Source of the DNA: Globodera rostochiensis
Lineage: Eukaryota; Nematoda; Chromadorea; Rhabditida; Heteroderidae
Length of the DNA: 64,000 bases
Direction of reading: 5' to 3'
NCBI GenBank assembly: GCA_018350325.1
Contig: JAEVLN010000020.1
Location: 1,085,796-1,149,795 of the forward strand
Notes under the pieces: model-generated
The model's input: the letters and a program-made list of their open reading frames with translations, nothing else
What the model was told of the DNA's origin: nothing
Database searches by the model: none
Translations under genes and position numbers: made by a program
Part shown: piece after piece, positions 1 through 20,358 of the stretch
Layout: every line of letters starts with the position of its first letter
Numbering within the stretch: the first letter of the stretch is position 1

Positions 1-1
1 T

Positions 2-874
2 ACGACCCAACCGGTGAAGGAAGAGACGCAAATTGTGCAAGGAAAAACGGTTGGTCAATTCAGTCGAATGATTAAAATTATACGGTCTGACAATGTTTTT
101 GTAAGTTTAAAGCAACTTAAAAACATTTAATCGTTTGGTTAAGGATATTTACATTCCAATTTTAACACCGAAAAGAATTCAATGCCGTCTTCACAATATT
201 AGCTCATTGTGCGTTGTTTTGCTTTTTTCAGCTTACTGAAATGGGCGAGGCGGCTGCTGCTGCCTCCACGGCTGACGATGGCACCGGCGGGTCATCGACG
301 GCCGTGAACAAGGAGCTGGACAATGTGCGCCGCCATTTGAAACGTGTGTACAAGCAGAACGGTACGGACGCGGTGGATTACTACCGCTTTGTGCTCCATC
401 CGAACAGTTTTGGCGAAACGGTGGAGAACATGTTTTTTGTGTCGTTCCTAATACGGGACGGCCAGGTCCGACTTCGAGTTGACCCGTGCACTGGACTTGC
501 GTCTATTGGTGCGCGATTTAACCGATCTAATTATTGAGTCTACATAAAATTCTTTATTGCAACACCATTTCAAAAACTAAAATAAAACAAATATTTGGTT
601 TCTTTTTAAAAGATTTCAGATACTTTTAATTGTCAACTCTAAGATATTACGCTTAAAGTGCCCTTTATTGCAGTTAAACTAAGTCACGAAGAACGCGAGG
701 AACGGCGCTGCGTGGAGCGTTCGAAGACACAAACAGTGCCACGGTTGGACTACGACACGTGGCGCCGAATGGTGTGCGAGCTGAAAATTGATGTGAGTGT
801 TGTTGATTCTATCGAAAGTGGAAATGCTTATGTTTTTGATGCAGAAGCCGTACATCACGCGTCGAGTGCAGTGA
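2..874 (+). CDS. NSE4 (non-SMC element 4), C-terminal part, 5' truncated by window edge
   Basis: Exons 2-100, 232-508, 674-792 and 845-874; introns 101-231, 509-673 and 793-844 are GT-AG and phases agree. The translation carries the NSE4 C-terminal signature: FRFVL-HPNSFGETVENMFF-VSFLIRDGQ around 390-470, followed by a charged linker and a last helix (YDTWRRMVCELKID, then KPYITRRVQ and stop). In known eukaryotes NSE4 is the kleisin of the SMC5/6 complex and its C-terminal winged helix contacts the SMC5 head; it acts in DNA repair and chromosome segregation. An Ala/Gly/Ser-rich insert (about 244-300) sits before the conserved block. The N-terminal half, including the NSE3-binding region, lies left of the window. 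The last intron of 52 nt is chosen because it restores the conserved C-terminal tail; reading through it gives an unrelated end at 906. Confidence 0.85.
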
Positions 875-1618
875 AGCCGGGAAGAGTGTGTTTTGGTGTT
901 GTATGATTTGGCGAGATGAATGAATCTACTAGTACGTGGAAGAAACCACTTTTTTTTTTGTTAACCGTTGCCATACATTAAATGGTAAATGCGAAACTCG
1001 ACCCCTCCCCCAAATCTAGTAAGTTGTAGCTGGTTGGAGAGGGGCGGTGTGATTAAGGAAAAAAGGACGAATTAAAAGGGCAAATTTTTCTAAATTTACA
1101 ATTTTTGGATGGTTGACTGACGCCCCCTCTTCCCCTTATTACTTACTTCGCTCACCTCACTTTTATTTGTTTTGTAATACGTCTGGGATGGGCGCAATTC
1201 CATTTTCTTAACAATAAAATACAATTTAAAAATTCTCTAGCGGCGCCTTATAAGAACTTATGCTGTAAAATCTTAGCCGGGCGCCACTAAAAGCTTATAT
1301 AGTTGACTAATTTGTAAGGAGCAAAATTCCCGTCAGAAAAAAATATTTCCGTTTTTCAAAATTGATTTCTGCCCATCCCTGGTCCTCCCTCATGCAAGCC
1401 AGAAATTTAGCAAATATACTGCCTTTTGGTATTTTTTGACCATTAAAATTTGAATTTATTAAGATTTTATTTTCTTCCACATCCAAACTTCATCAGCAGT
1501 GATTGATATGATTATTTTTAATGGTTTTTTGTGGAGCCAATCATTCGCATTTTTCGATTCTTTACATATTTCCAGTGCAAATTTTATTTATCTAAAATAG
1601 CGCATAGAAAAAGTGGTG
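875..1618. other. Intergenic, no gene seen
   Basis: AT-rich spacer with short poly-T and poly-A runs between the NSE4 stop and the CCDC124 start. No open frame with recognisable content on either strand. An acceptor-like tttccag at 1569-1575, 43 bases before the next ATG, could be an outron/spliced-leader acceptor (inference). Confidence 0.5.
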
Positions 1619-2697
1619 ATGCCGAAGAAGTTCCAAAGCGAGAACACAAAGGCCGTCGCGTCGCGAGCGCGCAAGACGGAGGCGAAGGCGACGGAGCGCG
1701 CGCGCGATGAGCAGGCGAAGGAAGACGCGCACTGGCGAGACGACGACAAACACGTGCAGAAGAAGGCACAGCGAAAGGTGCTTTTTTGTGAGGAAATGTC
1801 GCGATTTCCCATATTTATCGGCTTCAATTAAAAACAAAGCATGAATTTATTATTGGACTTTAGATTAGCTTTCCTACACCACTCGGATGAAAAGTTTAAA
1901 TTGTTTTTGTTGTTCCAGAACGATTTGGAGCAGAAGCGACAGCAGGAGTTGGACCGCAAGCAGGCCAACAAACAGGCATATGAGCAAGAGTTGAGCACGT
2001 TGGCGGAAGCCAAACAGAAACAGCAACAACAGCCGGCCACAAAAGTGACGCAGGCACAAATTGAACGGGAACGCCAACTCGAGGTGAAGCATTGAGGGAT
2101 TTGTAAATGATTTGCTTTTAGTTACTTAGTCATAACATTGCGAGTTTATCGCTATTTTGCGGCTTTTAAGGAAATGCGCCGAAAAGAAGCGGAGCGAGTG
2201 CGACTGCTTGAACTGAAAAATATTATGGTGCAGGACGAGGCGGAATTGTTGGGCGGGAACGTGAACCGGCTGTCCATCGACGGACAAGTGGCCCAGACTG
2301 TGGAGGAGGCCATTTCGGTGCTCAAACAGCCGACTGATCAGCACCAACAACAGGTGGATGGATTGACCAATTATTTAAAAAAAATCGAATTTTAATTTTG
2401 TATTGAAAATGTGGACTTGGATATGGAAGTATCGACCTTTCACTATTTTATTTCGAAGTCTTTTAACCCCCTTCAACAATCTTTAAAATCCGTGATTGGC
2501 ATTACCAGGACCTGCACCCGGAGAAGCGCGTCCGTGCCGCATTCACCGCCTTTGAGGAGCGTCGACTGGCAGAGCTGAAGGAGGAGAGGCCAACGCTGCG
2601 TCTATCACAGCTGAAGCAGCTGGTGAAGAAGGAATGGCTGAAGTCGTTGGAAAATCCGCTCAACCAGCACATTATTGGCATTGTGCAACAGCAATAA
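1619..2697 (+). CDS. CCDC124 / Lso2-like ribosome-associated protein
   Basis: Four exons: 1619-1777, 1919-2083, 2171-2353, 2509-2697; all junctions phase 0, total 231 residues, close to human CCDC124 (223). It begins MPKKFQSENTK and continues ARARKTEAKA...WRDDDKHVQKKAQRK, the family N-terminal signature, followed by a long Lys/Glu/Gln coiled coil, then KVTQAQIE, NVNRLSIDG and the conserved C-terminal block RVRAAFTAFEE...LRLSQLKQLVKKEWLKS-ENPLNQH. Family members (yeast Lso2, human CCDC124) bind the ribosomal GTPase centre and tRNA path in idle ribosomes and help recovery from hibernation; cytoplasmic. The stop overlaps an AATAAA-like signal at 2693-2698. ALG7/DPAGT1 begins 386 bp downstream on the same strand, so a shared operon is possible. 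Confidence 0.9.
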
Positions 2698-3082
2698 AAA
2701 CAGGAAATATATTTTGGAGGGAATAATTGTGCAGCGAGTTTCCCTCGAGCCAGTCGATTCGTGTTTATGTACCATATGTACCCCCCTTTCCATATTTCCA
2801 AAAGAAAGATTATTATTTAAGAAACTATTTGCGGGGTAATTTAAGAATGACCGACCATAAAGCATTGCCATCTGTGCTAATATTTTCAACAATTTTTTCG
2901 TTGCAAATTTTTGTCCCCTCAAGCGCAGAAATGCTTTTAAAAAGGTGAATGAATAATCGGAATTGTTCTCAACATTTATTTAAGTTCAAACTATTTTGCT
3001 CATATTAATAGGCAATTAAAACAAATAATACTAAAAACGCCGCATTCAGTTGGACCTTTTTACTGATTCCAAACGAAAAAAA

Positions 3083-5016
3083 ATGTGGCAACTCACCGAA
3101 ACATTAATTGCCAACGTTGCAGTGAGCATTTGTGCCGGATTTGCCGCCAACCATTTTATACAACAATACATTCCGATCTTTTTGCAGCGGAAATTGTATG
3201 GGTTTGACATGTGCAAGGTTTTTGTTCTGACACCTTTTGGAAACGATTAGCAAAAAATGCATTTTGTGAAGAAAGACAAAGAGAAGACGCCAATCGCTGA
3301 GCCATTGGGCGTTGTTGCGGCCGCCGTTTACCTCATTTTTGTGTTCGTCTTCATCCCGGTGCCTTTCTACGAATGGCTCAGTCAGAACATTCTCTTCGCC
3401 GGCGGCACTGAAGGCGGGCACGGCACTCAAATTGAACGGCAAGAGATTGGGGAGAATTAATTAAAAAGATTTGCACTCCCATCGTTTTATTTTTATATTT
3501 GTCACTTGGTTTTCCAATCCTCGCCAATAACTTTCATTTTTAGTGATCATTTCCCCTACGAAAATTTGCTGTCGATGTTGGCAGGCCTCGTGAGCATTTG
3601 CACTGCCGTGCTGCTCGGATTTGCGGACGATGTAAAATTAAATGTTAAGAATAAAACATTTCCGTTATTTGTATTTGCTTAAAGTTCTAAATTGTTTTCC
3701 ATTTTATGTGTTGGATTTGCGATGGCGCCACAAATTGCTGTTCCCCGCACTGTCGTCGCTGCCACTGCTTCTGCTTTACCTCGTGTCAAGTGATCGTTTA
3801 GCCAACAAATTTAAACTCAAAAAAAATAGAATTAATTTTTGACAAATATTTTCACTCCCCCCAAGGACACCCAACGGCGATGATTCTGCCCAAATTTCTG
3901 CACTTACCCCTCGGGGGAGTCTCTTACTTGGAGCTTGGGCCCTTTTACTATGTGTTTATTCTGCTGCTGGTCGTGTTCTGCACCAATGCAATCAACATCA
4001 TCGCCGGCATCAACGGCGTGGAGGTCGGCCAATCGCTGGTGATCGCTGCAAGCATCGCAATGTTCAACATTGTGCAGGCAAAGCAAAAATAATTTTAAAA
4101 AATTGGTTTCCAACTCTCATTAGGGGCAAATTTAAGCAAAACTTGTCAAAAATGTCGTCGCGAGAATTTTTGAATGACTTCTAACCAAATTTAGTCTTGC
4201 TTGTTTATGTATCTAAAAATAATAACTAACGACAAAAATTGTGGTTTTTCTCACATCCCAAACTCTCTTCTGCAGGTGTTTCGGCTAAGCCCCGCCTCTG
4301 CATGGCACCATTCGTTGTCCCTGTGCTTTCTGCTGCCTTTCATTGGCACTTCCTTCGCTTTGTTTTGGCACAACAAATTCCCCGCCAAGGCATTTGTGGG
4401 CGACACTTATTGCTATTGGGCCGGCATGACCATCGCCGTCTGTGCCATCGCCGGGCGCTTCAGCAAAACGATTTTACTCTTCTTAGTCCCGCAGGTGGGA
4501 GACAAAAAATCAAAAATGCAAGAGCTGAATGGAGATTGTTCTTTCAATCAAATCCTTGGCCATTCCGGTGTTTGTGTGTCAGGTGCTGAATTTCCTCTAC
4601 TCGTGCCCCCAACTGTTCCATTTCATCCCCTGCCCACGTCATCGGCTGCCGCGGCTGAACCCGAACATGAATTGGTTGGAGATGAGCATGGTCGAATTGC
4701 AGCCGCACAAATTGTCCCGGGTTGGTCAAATGTGCTTGCACATTTTGATTCGAACACATCTTGTGCATTACGAGGAATTCGACAAAGACGGGGAGAGGTA
4801 CGGCTGAGCCGTGGGTTTTATTCAAATTGTTCAATTTTCGTCAGATGGTTGCGCGTCAACAATTTGACCATTCTGAATTTTATTTTGAAAGTGTGCGGCC
4901 CTATGCATGAACGGCGGCTGACCAACACTATGCTGGCTTTTCAGTTTGTTTGTTCGGTGATCGCTTTCATCCTCCGCTTTTACTTTGCCCGTTTATTGTA
5001 CGACACCGTGAACTGA
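3083..5016 (+). CDS. UDP-GlcNAc:dolichyl-phosphate GlcNAc-1-phosphotransferase (DPAGT1/ALG7)
   Basis: First committed enzyme of N-glycan precursor synthesis: transfers GlcNAc-1-P from UDP-GlcNAc to dolichyl phosphate in the ER membrane. Exons 3083-3217, 3272-3438, 3544-3631, 3708-3789, 3866-4077, 4276-4494, 4583-4797, 4845-5016. Visible family motifs in order: GFADD / [49 protein letters not shown]; the catalytic-loop motif [12 protein letters not shown]; and a terminal helix [10 protein letters not shown]. Roughly ten hydrophobic helices, as in the family. Introns 3439-3543 and 4078-4275 use GC donors (CG|GCAAGA, CAG|GCAAAG); the first is forced because no GT exists near the exon end and the phase fits only there. 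Intron 3632-3707 is odd: the conserved reading [11 protein letters not shown] requires an acceptor ending in AT. This is either a rare splice site or a base error. Confidence 0.92.
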
Positions 5017-6218
5017 CTGATCGGACGGAGAAGAGATCTGGGCATTTATCCACAATTTTTTATTACTTTTAATTCACTCGGAAATTCGGGCTTTAAATTT
5101 TGCTTTAGAAGCATAAAATTGTAAATTGTTACTTTATTCAGAATGAATAAAATATATATTGTTTTGTTGGTGGTGATTTGCCTACAATAAATAGGAAAAA
5201 ACCTTTTTTAGAAAAAGCTCGCATCACTAAATTTTTGCTTTTTACTTGCGATTGTCTGGCATTAGTCTGCCGTTTAAGGCCTTGTTGCATCCGTCATTTT
5301 ACATTGGATAAAACTTAGGGACTTTTCCGGACAGGAATTGGGATTTGGACTTGCAGAAAGCCGAAAAAAGAAGTAACAAGCAAACAGGAGACAAATGGTT
5401 ACAGTTGTTTTTGAAGCGATTTCATGTAGCACTAAAATAAACTTTTGAAAAATATAGGCGTTGTTTTATTTGTTAGTTTTCTTTATTTAAAAGTTTTCTA
5501 TTTTACATTACATATAAACCCGAAATATATTACACAAATATAATTTAGTACAGGTTTCTTATTAGAGCACGATGGACCTGGGGGTATTGGCCTGGAATTC
5601 TTAAGAAAATCCCCCCCCCCCTAAAATTGCTTTTTCATAATCCAAAAATTTAAAAAACTATTTTTTCTCGGGCAAAATGCCCTCTTGAAAATCGATTTTT
5701 TTTTTTCTGGACCAAAATTATTTGATAAAATTGTATTTTAATATTGGTGTGCAACTGCGAATCGCGAAATTGATTTATTGTTAGCATATTTAGTCGCGAT
5801 CATTCGCACGGTTTTTTTTCTCAGTATAATTTGACTTTTGATCATCTTCCTTCGCTCCCGTTAAGTAATTACCTAATTATTTACTTTCACCTGCTATCGA
5901 TAGGTAGGGTATCTGTGTTATGGACCTGACTCATCCTCCTCACATCTTTAGCAGTCCCCGTCTTTTCTTTGTGCATGTTTGATCGTTGGTCTTCTCACTA
6001 AAGTTTCTTCTCCTCTCCCATCAACGCTTTTCAACATCTTTTTGGCTCCTATTATATTGTTAAGAAAGTTAACTCCGAATTGTTACAAGTGCCCGTTTTA
6101 AAAAAAAACATTCCAGATATACATTTTAGTTTCTTAGTTCTTAAATTTGTAAACTACGTTAATTTTTTTTTAGAAATACTTAACTTATTGCCTTGCGCGT
6201 AAACTATTTTTTAATTCA
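5017..6218. other. Intergenic, no gene seen
   Basis: AT-rich DNA between ALG7 and the SAP-like gene, with AATAAA-type signals near 5146 and 5437, a C10 run near 5608-5618 and a T11 run near 5698-5706. No open frame with family content on either strand. Confidence 0.5.
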
Positions 6219-7947
6219 ATGGACCAATACAAAGAAACGTTGCGGGAGCGATTTTCTTCTTTCACTTACCGAGAGTTGCAGAAGGAAGCCAAGGCTAACT
6301 CCATTTCGGCAAGACAAAAGGTGATGGCCATCTTTGGATGTCTAATCTAATCTGTTTTCTAAACTTAGAAAGTGGAATTGATTGAGGCTTTGGTTGAACA
6401 ACTCTCTCTCAACTACAACTCTGGTGAAAACTCTGCAGCGTCTTCGCCCGACCCTCATAATTTGAACGACTCGACTATCGCCGGTGAACCGTCTGAGAGA
6501 GGAGGGGCTTCTGGTGAAAACTCTGCAGCGTCTTCGCCCGACCCTCACAATTTGAACGACTCGACTATCGCCGGTGAACCGTCTGAGAGAGGAGGGGCTT
6601 CTGGTGAAAACTCTGCAGTGTCTTTGGCCGACCCTCACAATTTGAACGACTCGACTATCGCCGGTGAACCGTCTGAGAGAGGAGGGGCTTCTGGTGAAAA
6701 CTCTGCAGTGTCTTTGGCCGACCCTCACAATTTGAACGACTCGACTGTCGCCGGTGAACCGGTGGAGAGAGAAGAGGCTGCGCAAAATTCGGAGAACATC
6801 AACACCGTCTGCCGTTCAGGCAATCGTTTTGCGGAGACCCATTCTCGAGAGTTTGGCAAAATGCCGTCTATTTTGGAAAGCCGCGAGCGTCTTTTGCAAC
6901 GTCATGCGCAACTCACTGCTGACATTCCCGCCGTATTCCAGGTCAATTTTAATGATTATATAAATGCAATTAATTCTGCACCTTTTAGCGTCTCGCTTCG
7001 CCGAAGAAAGCCCCGCGACCGTACCAGGAATTCAAGTGGGTTTTCTTTGAAATCAGGCGGTTGACAAATCGTTTTCTAAAGCTAATGGTTTTTGAAACTT
7101 ATATTTTTCGATGATTTTCCCCCGTCTTAGGCAAGTGACGGAGATGAAGGTACGGTTTCAGTTTGGCGAGGGTTTACCGTGCGGCGTGGTCAAAATGAGC
7201 GACACCAGCAGTCCGCAAGCATCGTCTTCATCTGCAAAACGGGTCCATACTCCCAGGGTAATGCAGTCTTTTGAGTAATAAAAAAATTGAAATTTTTCAT
7301 ACACTCCGTTTCATACATATTTTTGAGCTTTGTTCAATTTCGAAAACTAAAATGCTTTTTTACAAGTGATTTTTTTCATACGATTTTCTTCTTTTCTTTC
7401 TCAGATTGACGTGAAGAATATGACGATGGCCAAGACGCCGAACGTTACGCCCTCATCAACGAAGACGACTCCGGTGTGGAACGGCCGCATCAACCGTGTG
7501 GCCACGCCGAAGGGACAACGCGGGACATTTTCTTCCGGTTAATTTTTTTCCCTATTCCTAAAACTATTCGTCCATTGCTGCGTCAACCCATACCCAACCC
7601 AACAACCATCAGTTTTTCAAAAAAAAATCAAAACTTTACTGAAACGTTTCAAACTCTTATTTAGACTCAAGTGATGAACCTCACTCGCCAGTGCACACTC
7701 CCAAGTCTAACCGTTCCTACACGCCGTACAAGGGCTCGTTCAGATACGTGGACACAACGAAGGCAAATCCCTTCCTTTCCGTCATTGAACCATAATCTAA
7801 AAACTTCAGATGTCGGATCGCGACTTCGTTATTTATCAGCAAAAAATGATCTCCGCAAAAAAAGAGGCTTCGAACAAAGCGCCGAACGGAGAAGACGGTG
7901 GAGGCGCAGGTGGAAGCAGCAATGACGACTACAGCTTTGACTTGTGA
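6219..7947 (+). CDS. SAP-like domain protein with 30-residue repeats, possibly NUSAP1-related
   Basis: Exons 6219-6320, 6369-6941, 6989-7035, 7131-7257, 7405-7537, 7665-7762, 7810-7947; phases agree, about 405 residues. Residues 1-50 (FTYRELQKEAKANSISARQK then KVELIEALVEQL) have the helix-extended-helix pattern of SAP-like DNA-binding motifs, as at the N-terminus of NUSAP1. Then four near-identical 30-residue repeats (SGENSA-S--DPHNLNDST), a basic Ser/Thr/Pro-rich tail with many TP/SP sites (KRVHTPR, AKTPNVTPSST, SNRSYTPYKGSFRYVD), and an acidic end. The order (SAP-like, disordered, basic TP-rich) suits a mitotic microtubule/chromatin protein, but the NUSAP link is inference. Intron 7763-7809 (47 nt) uses a GC donor (AAG|GCAAAT); the last exon opens MSDRDFVIYQQ. 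Could instead be an unrelated nematode SAP protein. Confidence 0.6.
6421..6780 (+). repeat. Coding tandem repeat, 4 x 90 bp
   Basis: Units begin at 6421, 6511, 6601 and 6691 with ctggtgaaaactctgcag; each is exactly 90 bp and in frame (30 codons). Units 1-3 differ at only a few positions; unit 4 diverges at its 3' end. The array is also open on the minus strand (6342-6785), a by-product of the repeat. Confidence 0.95.
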
Positions 7948-8771
7948 ATGAAGGGGGATTATTCGGCGACAAAAGAGGCTGACGGATGACGCGTTTTTCG
8001 CATTTATTTCAGTGAATTTATTGTAATAGTGCCAATTCCATTCCCTGTCACGATTGTATCCTTTTTTATAGATACCAAAATGTCGCATATAACACTCACA
8101 ATTCGAACACCCCAATTTTACCACCACTGATTGTTTAGAAATAATCATTGAAAAAGGCTGATTTTCACTTCCTCGATTAATTTATCCTTTTATTTATCGT
8201 GTACGCGTCGTATAACCCACTTTCATCCGGGCCTGTCAATTGCAGCTGTGGGCTTGTCCGTTTTTGGTCCAAAAATATGCACTCACTCACTGCCATTGGG
8301 GCTGTTGCGCGGAAATCTGTGTTTGTATATGTGAATATTTTCTGTTTTTGTCCGCTTTCCGAAAAATATAAGTGCCAAGAAAACGTCACTCGCACAACAA
8401 ATTCGCCGGGGGCGTCGGGGAAAGCCGGTCCCTCACCCGTAAATGATGCCCGAGGACATTTGTGATGATGGATGGAGATGGACTTTTCCGGTGGCCTAAT
8501 TCAGAATTGTTCTGCTGAATTGTGCCGCCGACACTCATTTGCACACCCATTCATTCCGACGGCACTATCAATGGCCGCCGCCATGTCATCGTTCAGTCTG
8601 AACCCGAAAACGGTGGAGGATTTCCTTCCTCATTCATAAGCCTTTGTTCGTTTTAGGAGTTCATTGTTTTTATGGAATTTGTTCTCTGAAATTGGGGCAT
8701 TGATTAATTCAAATCGGGCTTTGAATTTTCCCATTTCTTTAAAGGTATAACAAATATTGCAGGCCCGGCAG
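7948..8771. other. Intergenic, no gene supported
   Basis: Contains the presumed 3' UTR of the SAP-like gene and the 5' region of the small secreted-precursor gene. An ORF at 8199-8465 (+) and others on minus show no family content. An acceptor-like attgcag at 8756-8762 lies 10 bases before the next ATG and could be a spliced-leader site. Confidence 0.45.
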
Positions 8772-9346
8772 ATGCGGGGTCGCCATCACTTTCCGACTGC
8801 AAGACCGTGTCGCTTGAGGGGAACTTCCAATTTGTTGCTGGCCGGGCTTATCATTGACCACCTTCTTCTCCCACTGATCCTGATCAGTCTTGCCAACGCC
8901 CAGCAACCGTTGGAGTCCGATTACGAAATTGATTTGCTGCGTCGGCTATTGCCGATCGAAAGCCGCATTTTTGGCAATTCCATGCGAATAGGAAGAACGG
9001 CAGGCATAAAGCGGCGGCAACTGCTAACGGTGCCACCATTTTCTTCGAGGGCACCCGCACCGGAGAGGAGCCGCCCATGGCAAACGGAAAAGGTGCCTTC
9101 CTTTACATCCCTCCCGAAGTCTATTAGTGTTTGGGCGTGAACATCTCCAGGCATAAGCCTTTGTTACCAAGTTACTTTAGAAATGCTTCATCTAAACCGC
9201 CGTGATTCGTTTACCCATTTCAGAAAAGCACGATTGTCGCTGGCCCCATGCCAAAACGGAATATTGCCACCGGACGGGGTCATTTTAACGATTATTCTTT
9301 GTGGAAACGTTCACTCATTTTAGGCGATGGCTTCAGACCGGGATGA
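8772..9346 (+). CDS. Putative secreted precursor with dibasic sites (candidate neuropeptide-like prepropeptide)
   Basis: Two exons, 8772-9092 and 9224-9346, joined phase 0 by a GT-AG intron; 147 residues. Residues 1-15 are basic, followed by a hydrophobic stretch (LLLAGLIIDHLLLPLILISL) and a likely signal-peptidase site at ANA-QQ. The mature part carries basic pairs: DLLRR-LLPIE, then SMRIGR (a Gly-Arg amidation-type end), KRR, EKK, and in exon 2 PMPKR followed by a segment ending in SLWKR, then a terminal segment ending FRPG and stop, whose last Gly could be amidated. AATAAA at about 9476 fits a transcript end. No known peptide family is recognised, so the peptide-hormone role is inference. 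Codon texture is also open in another frame through exon 1 (9000-9120), so the frame after residue 75 is not certain. Confidence 0.45.
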
Positions 9347-9840
9347 CCGTATAAAATCTCGCCTCCGAATATCAACTCCCCCCCCCCGACCCCAAAGACG
9401 GCCACTTTAAGCCAATTCGTGTTGTGTACAATTTCATGAAAGAGAAATGTGTTGGTAAACATTGAACATAAAAGGCAATAAAACATTGTATAATTTATTC
9501 ATTTAATCACTCGTGTGTTACCCGCACACTTTGATCGTTTTGATGTCGAAAAAAATAATTGTTGGCAAGACTTTTCGGCTTGGTCGGGAAAAATGTGTTT
9601 GCGACATGACAGAATTTGTTTTTTGTTTGTTTGTTGAGCACTGTTCGTTTTGTTTTGTGGGAAGGAATCGATGAGAGAAGTGAATGACAAAAATAAGGCA
9701 AAATTGAATGAGCAAATAAAATAATAATTAGTGTATGATACATATAAAAACCGTCTGACGGAGGGGGGATAACTGATCAACGATCCACGTCTACGGCAAA
9801 AATTCTTTGCGTTGAGCTTTTTTCTACACTCAATTTTACA

Positions 9841-20358
<10,518 letters not shown>

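Noticed and set aside
6342..6785. Long minus-strand ORF opposite the SAP-like repeats
   Set aside because: It is open only because the 90-bp unit is open on both strands; the plus-strand frame continues into flanking exons with matching phases and SAP-like content.
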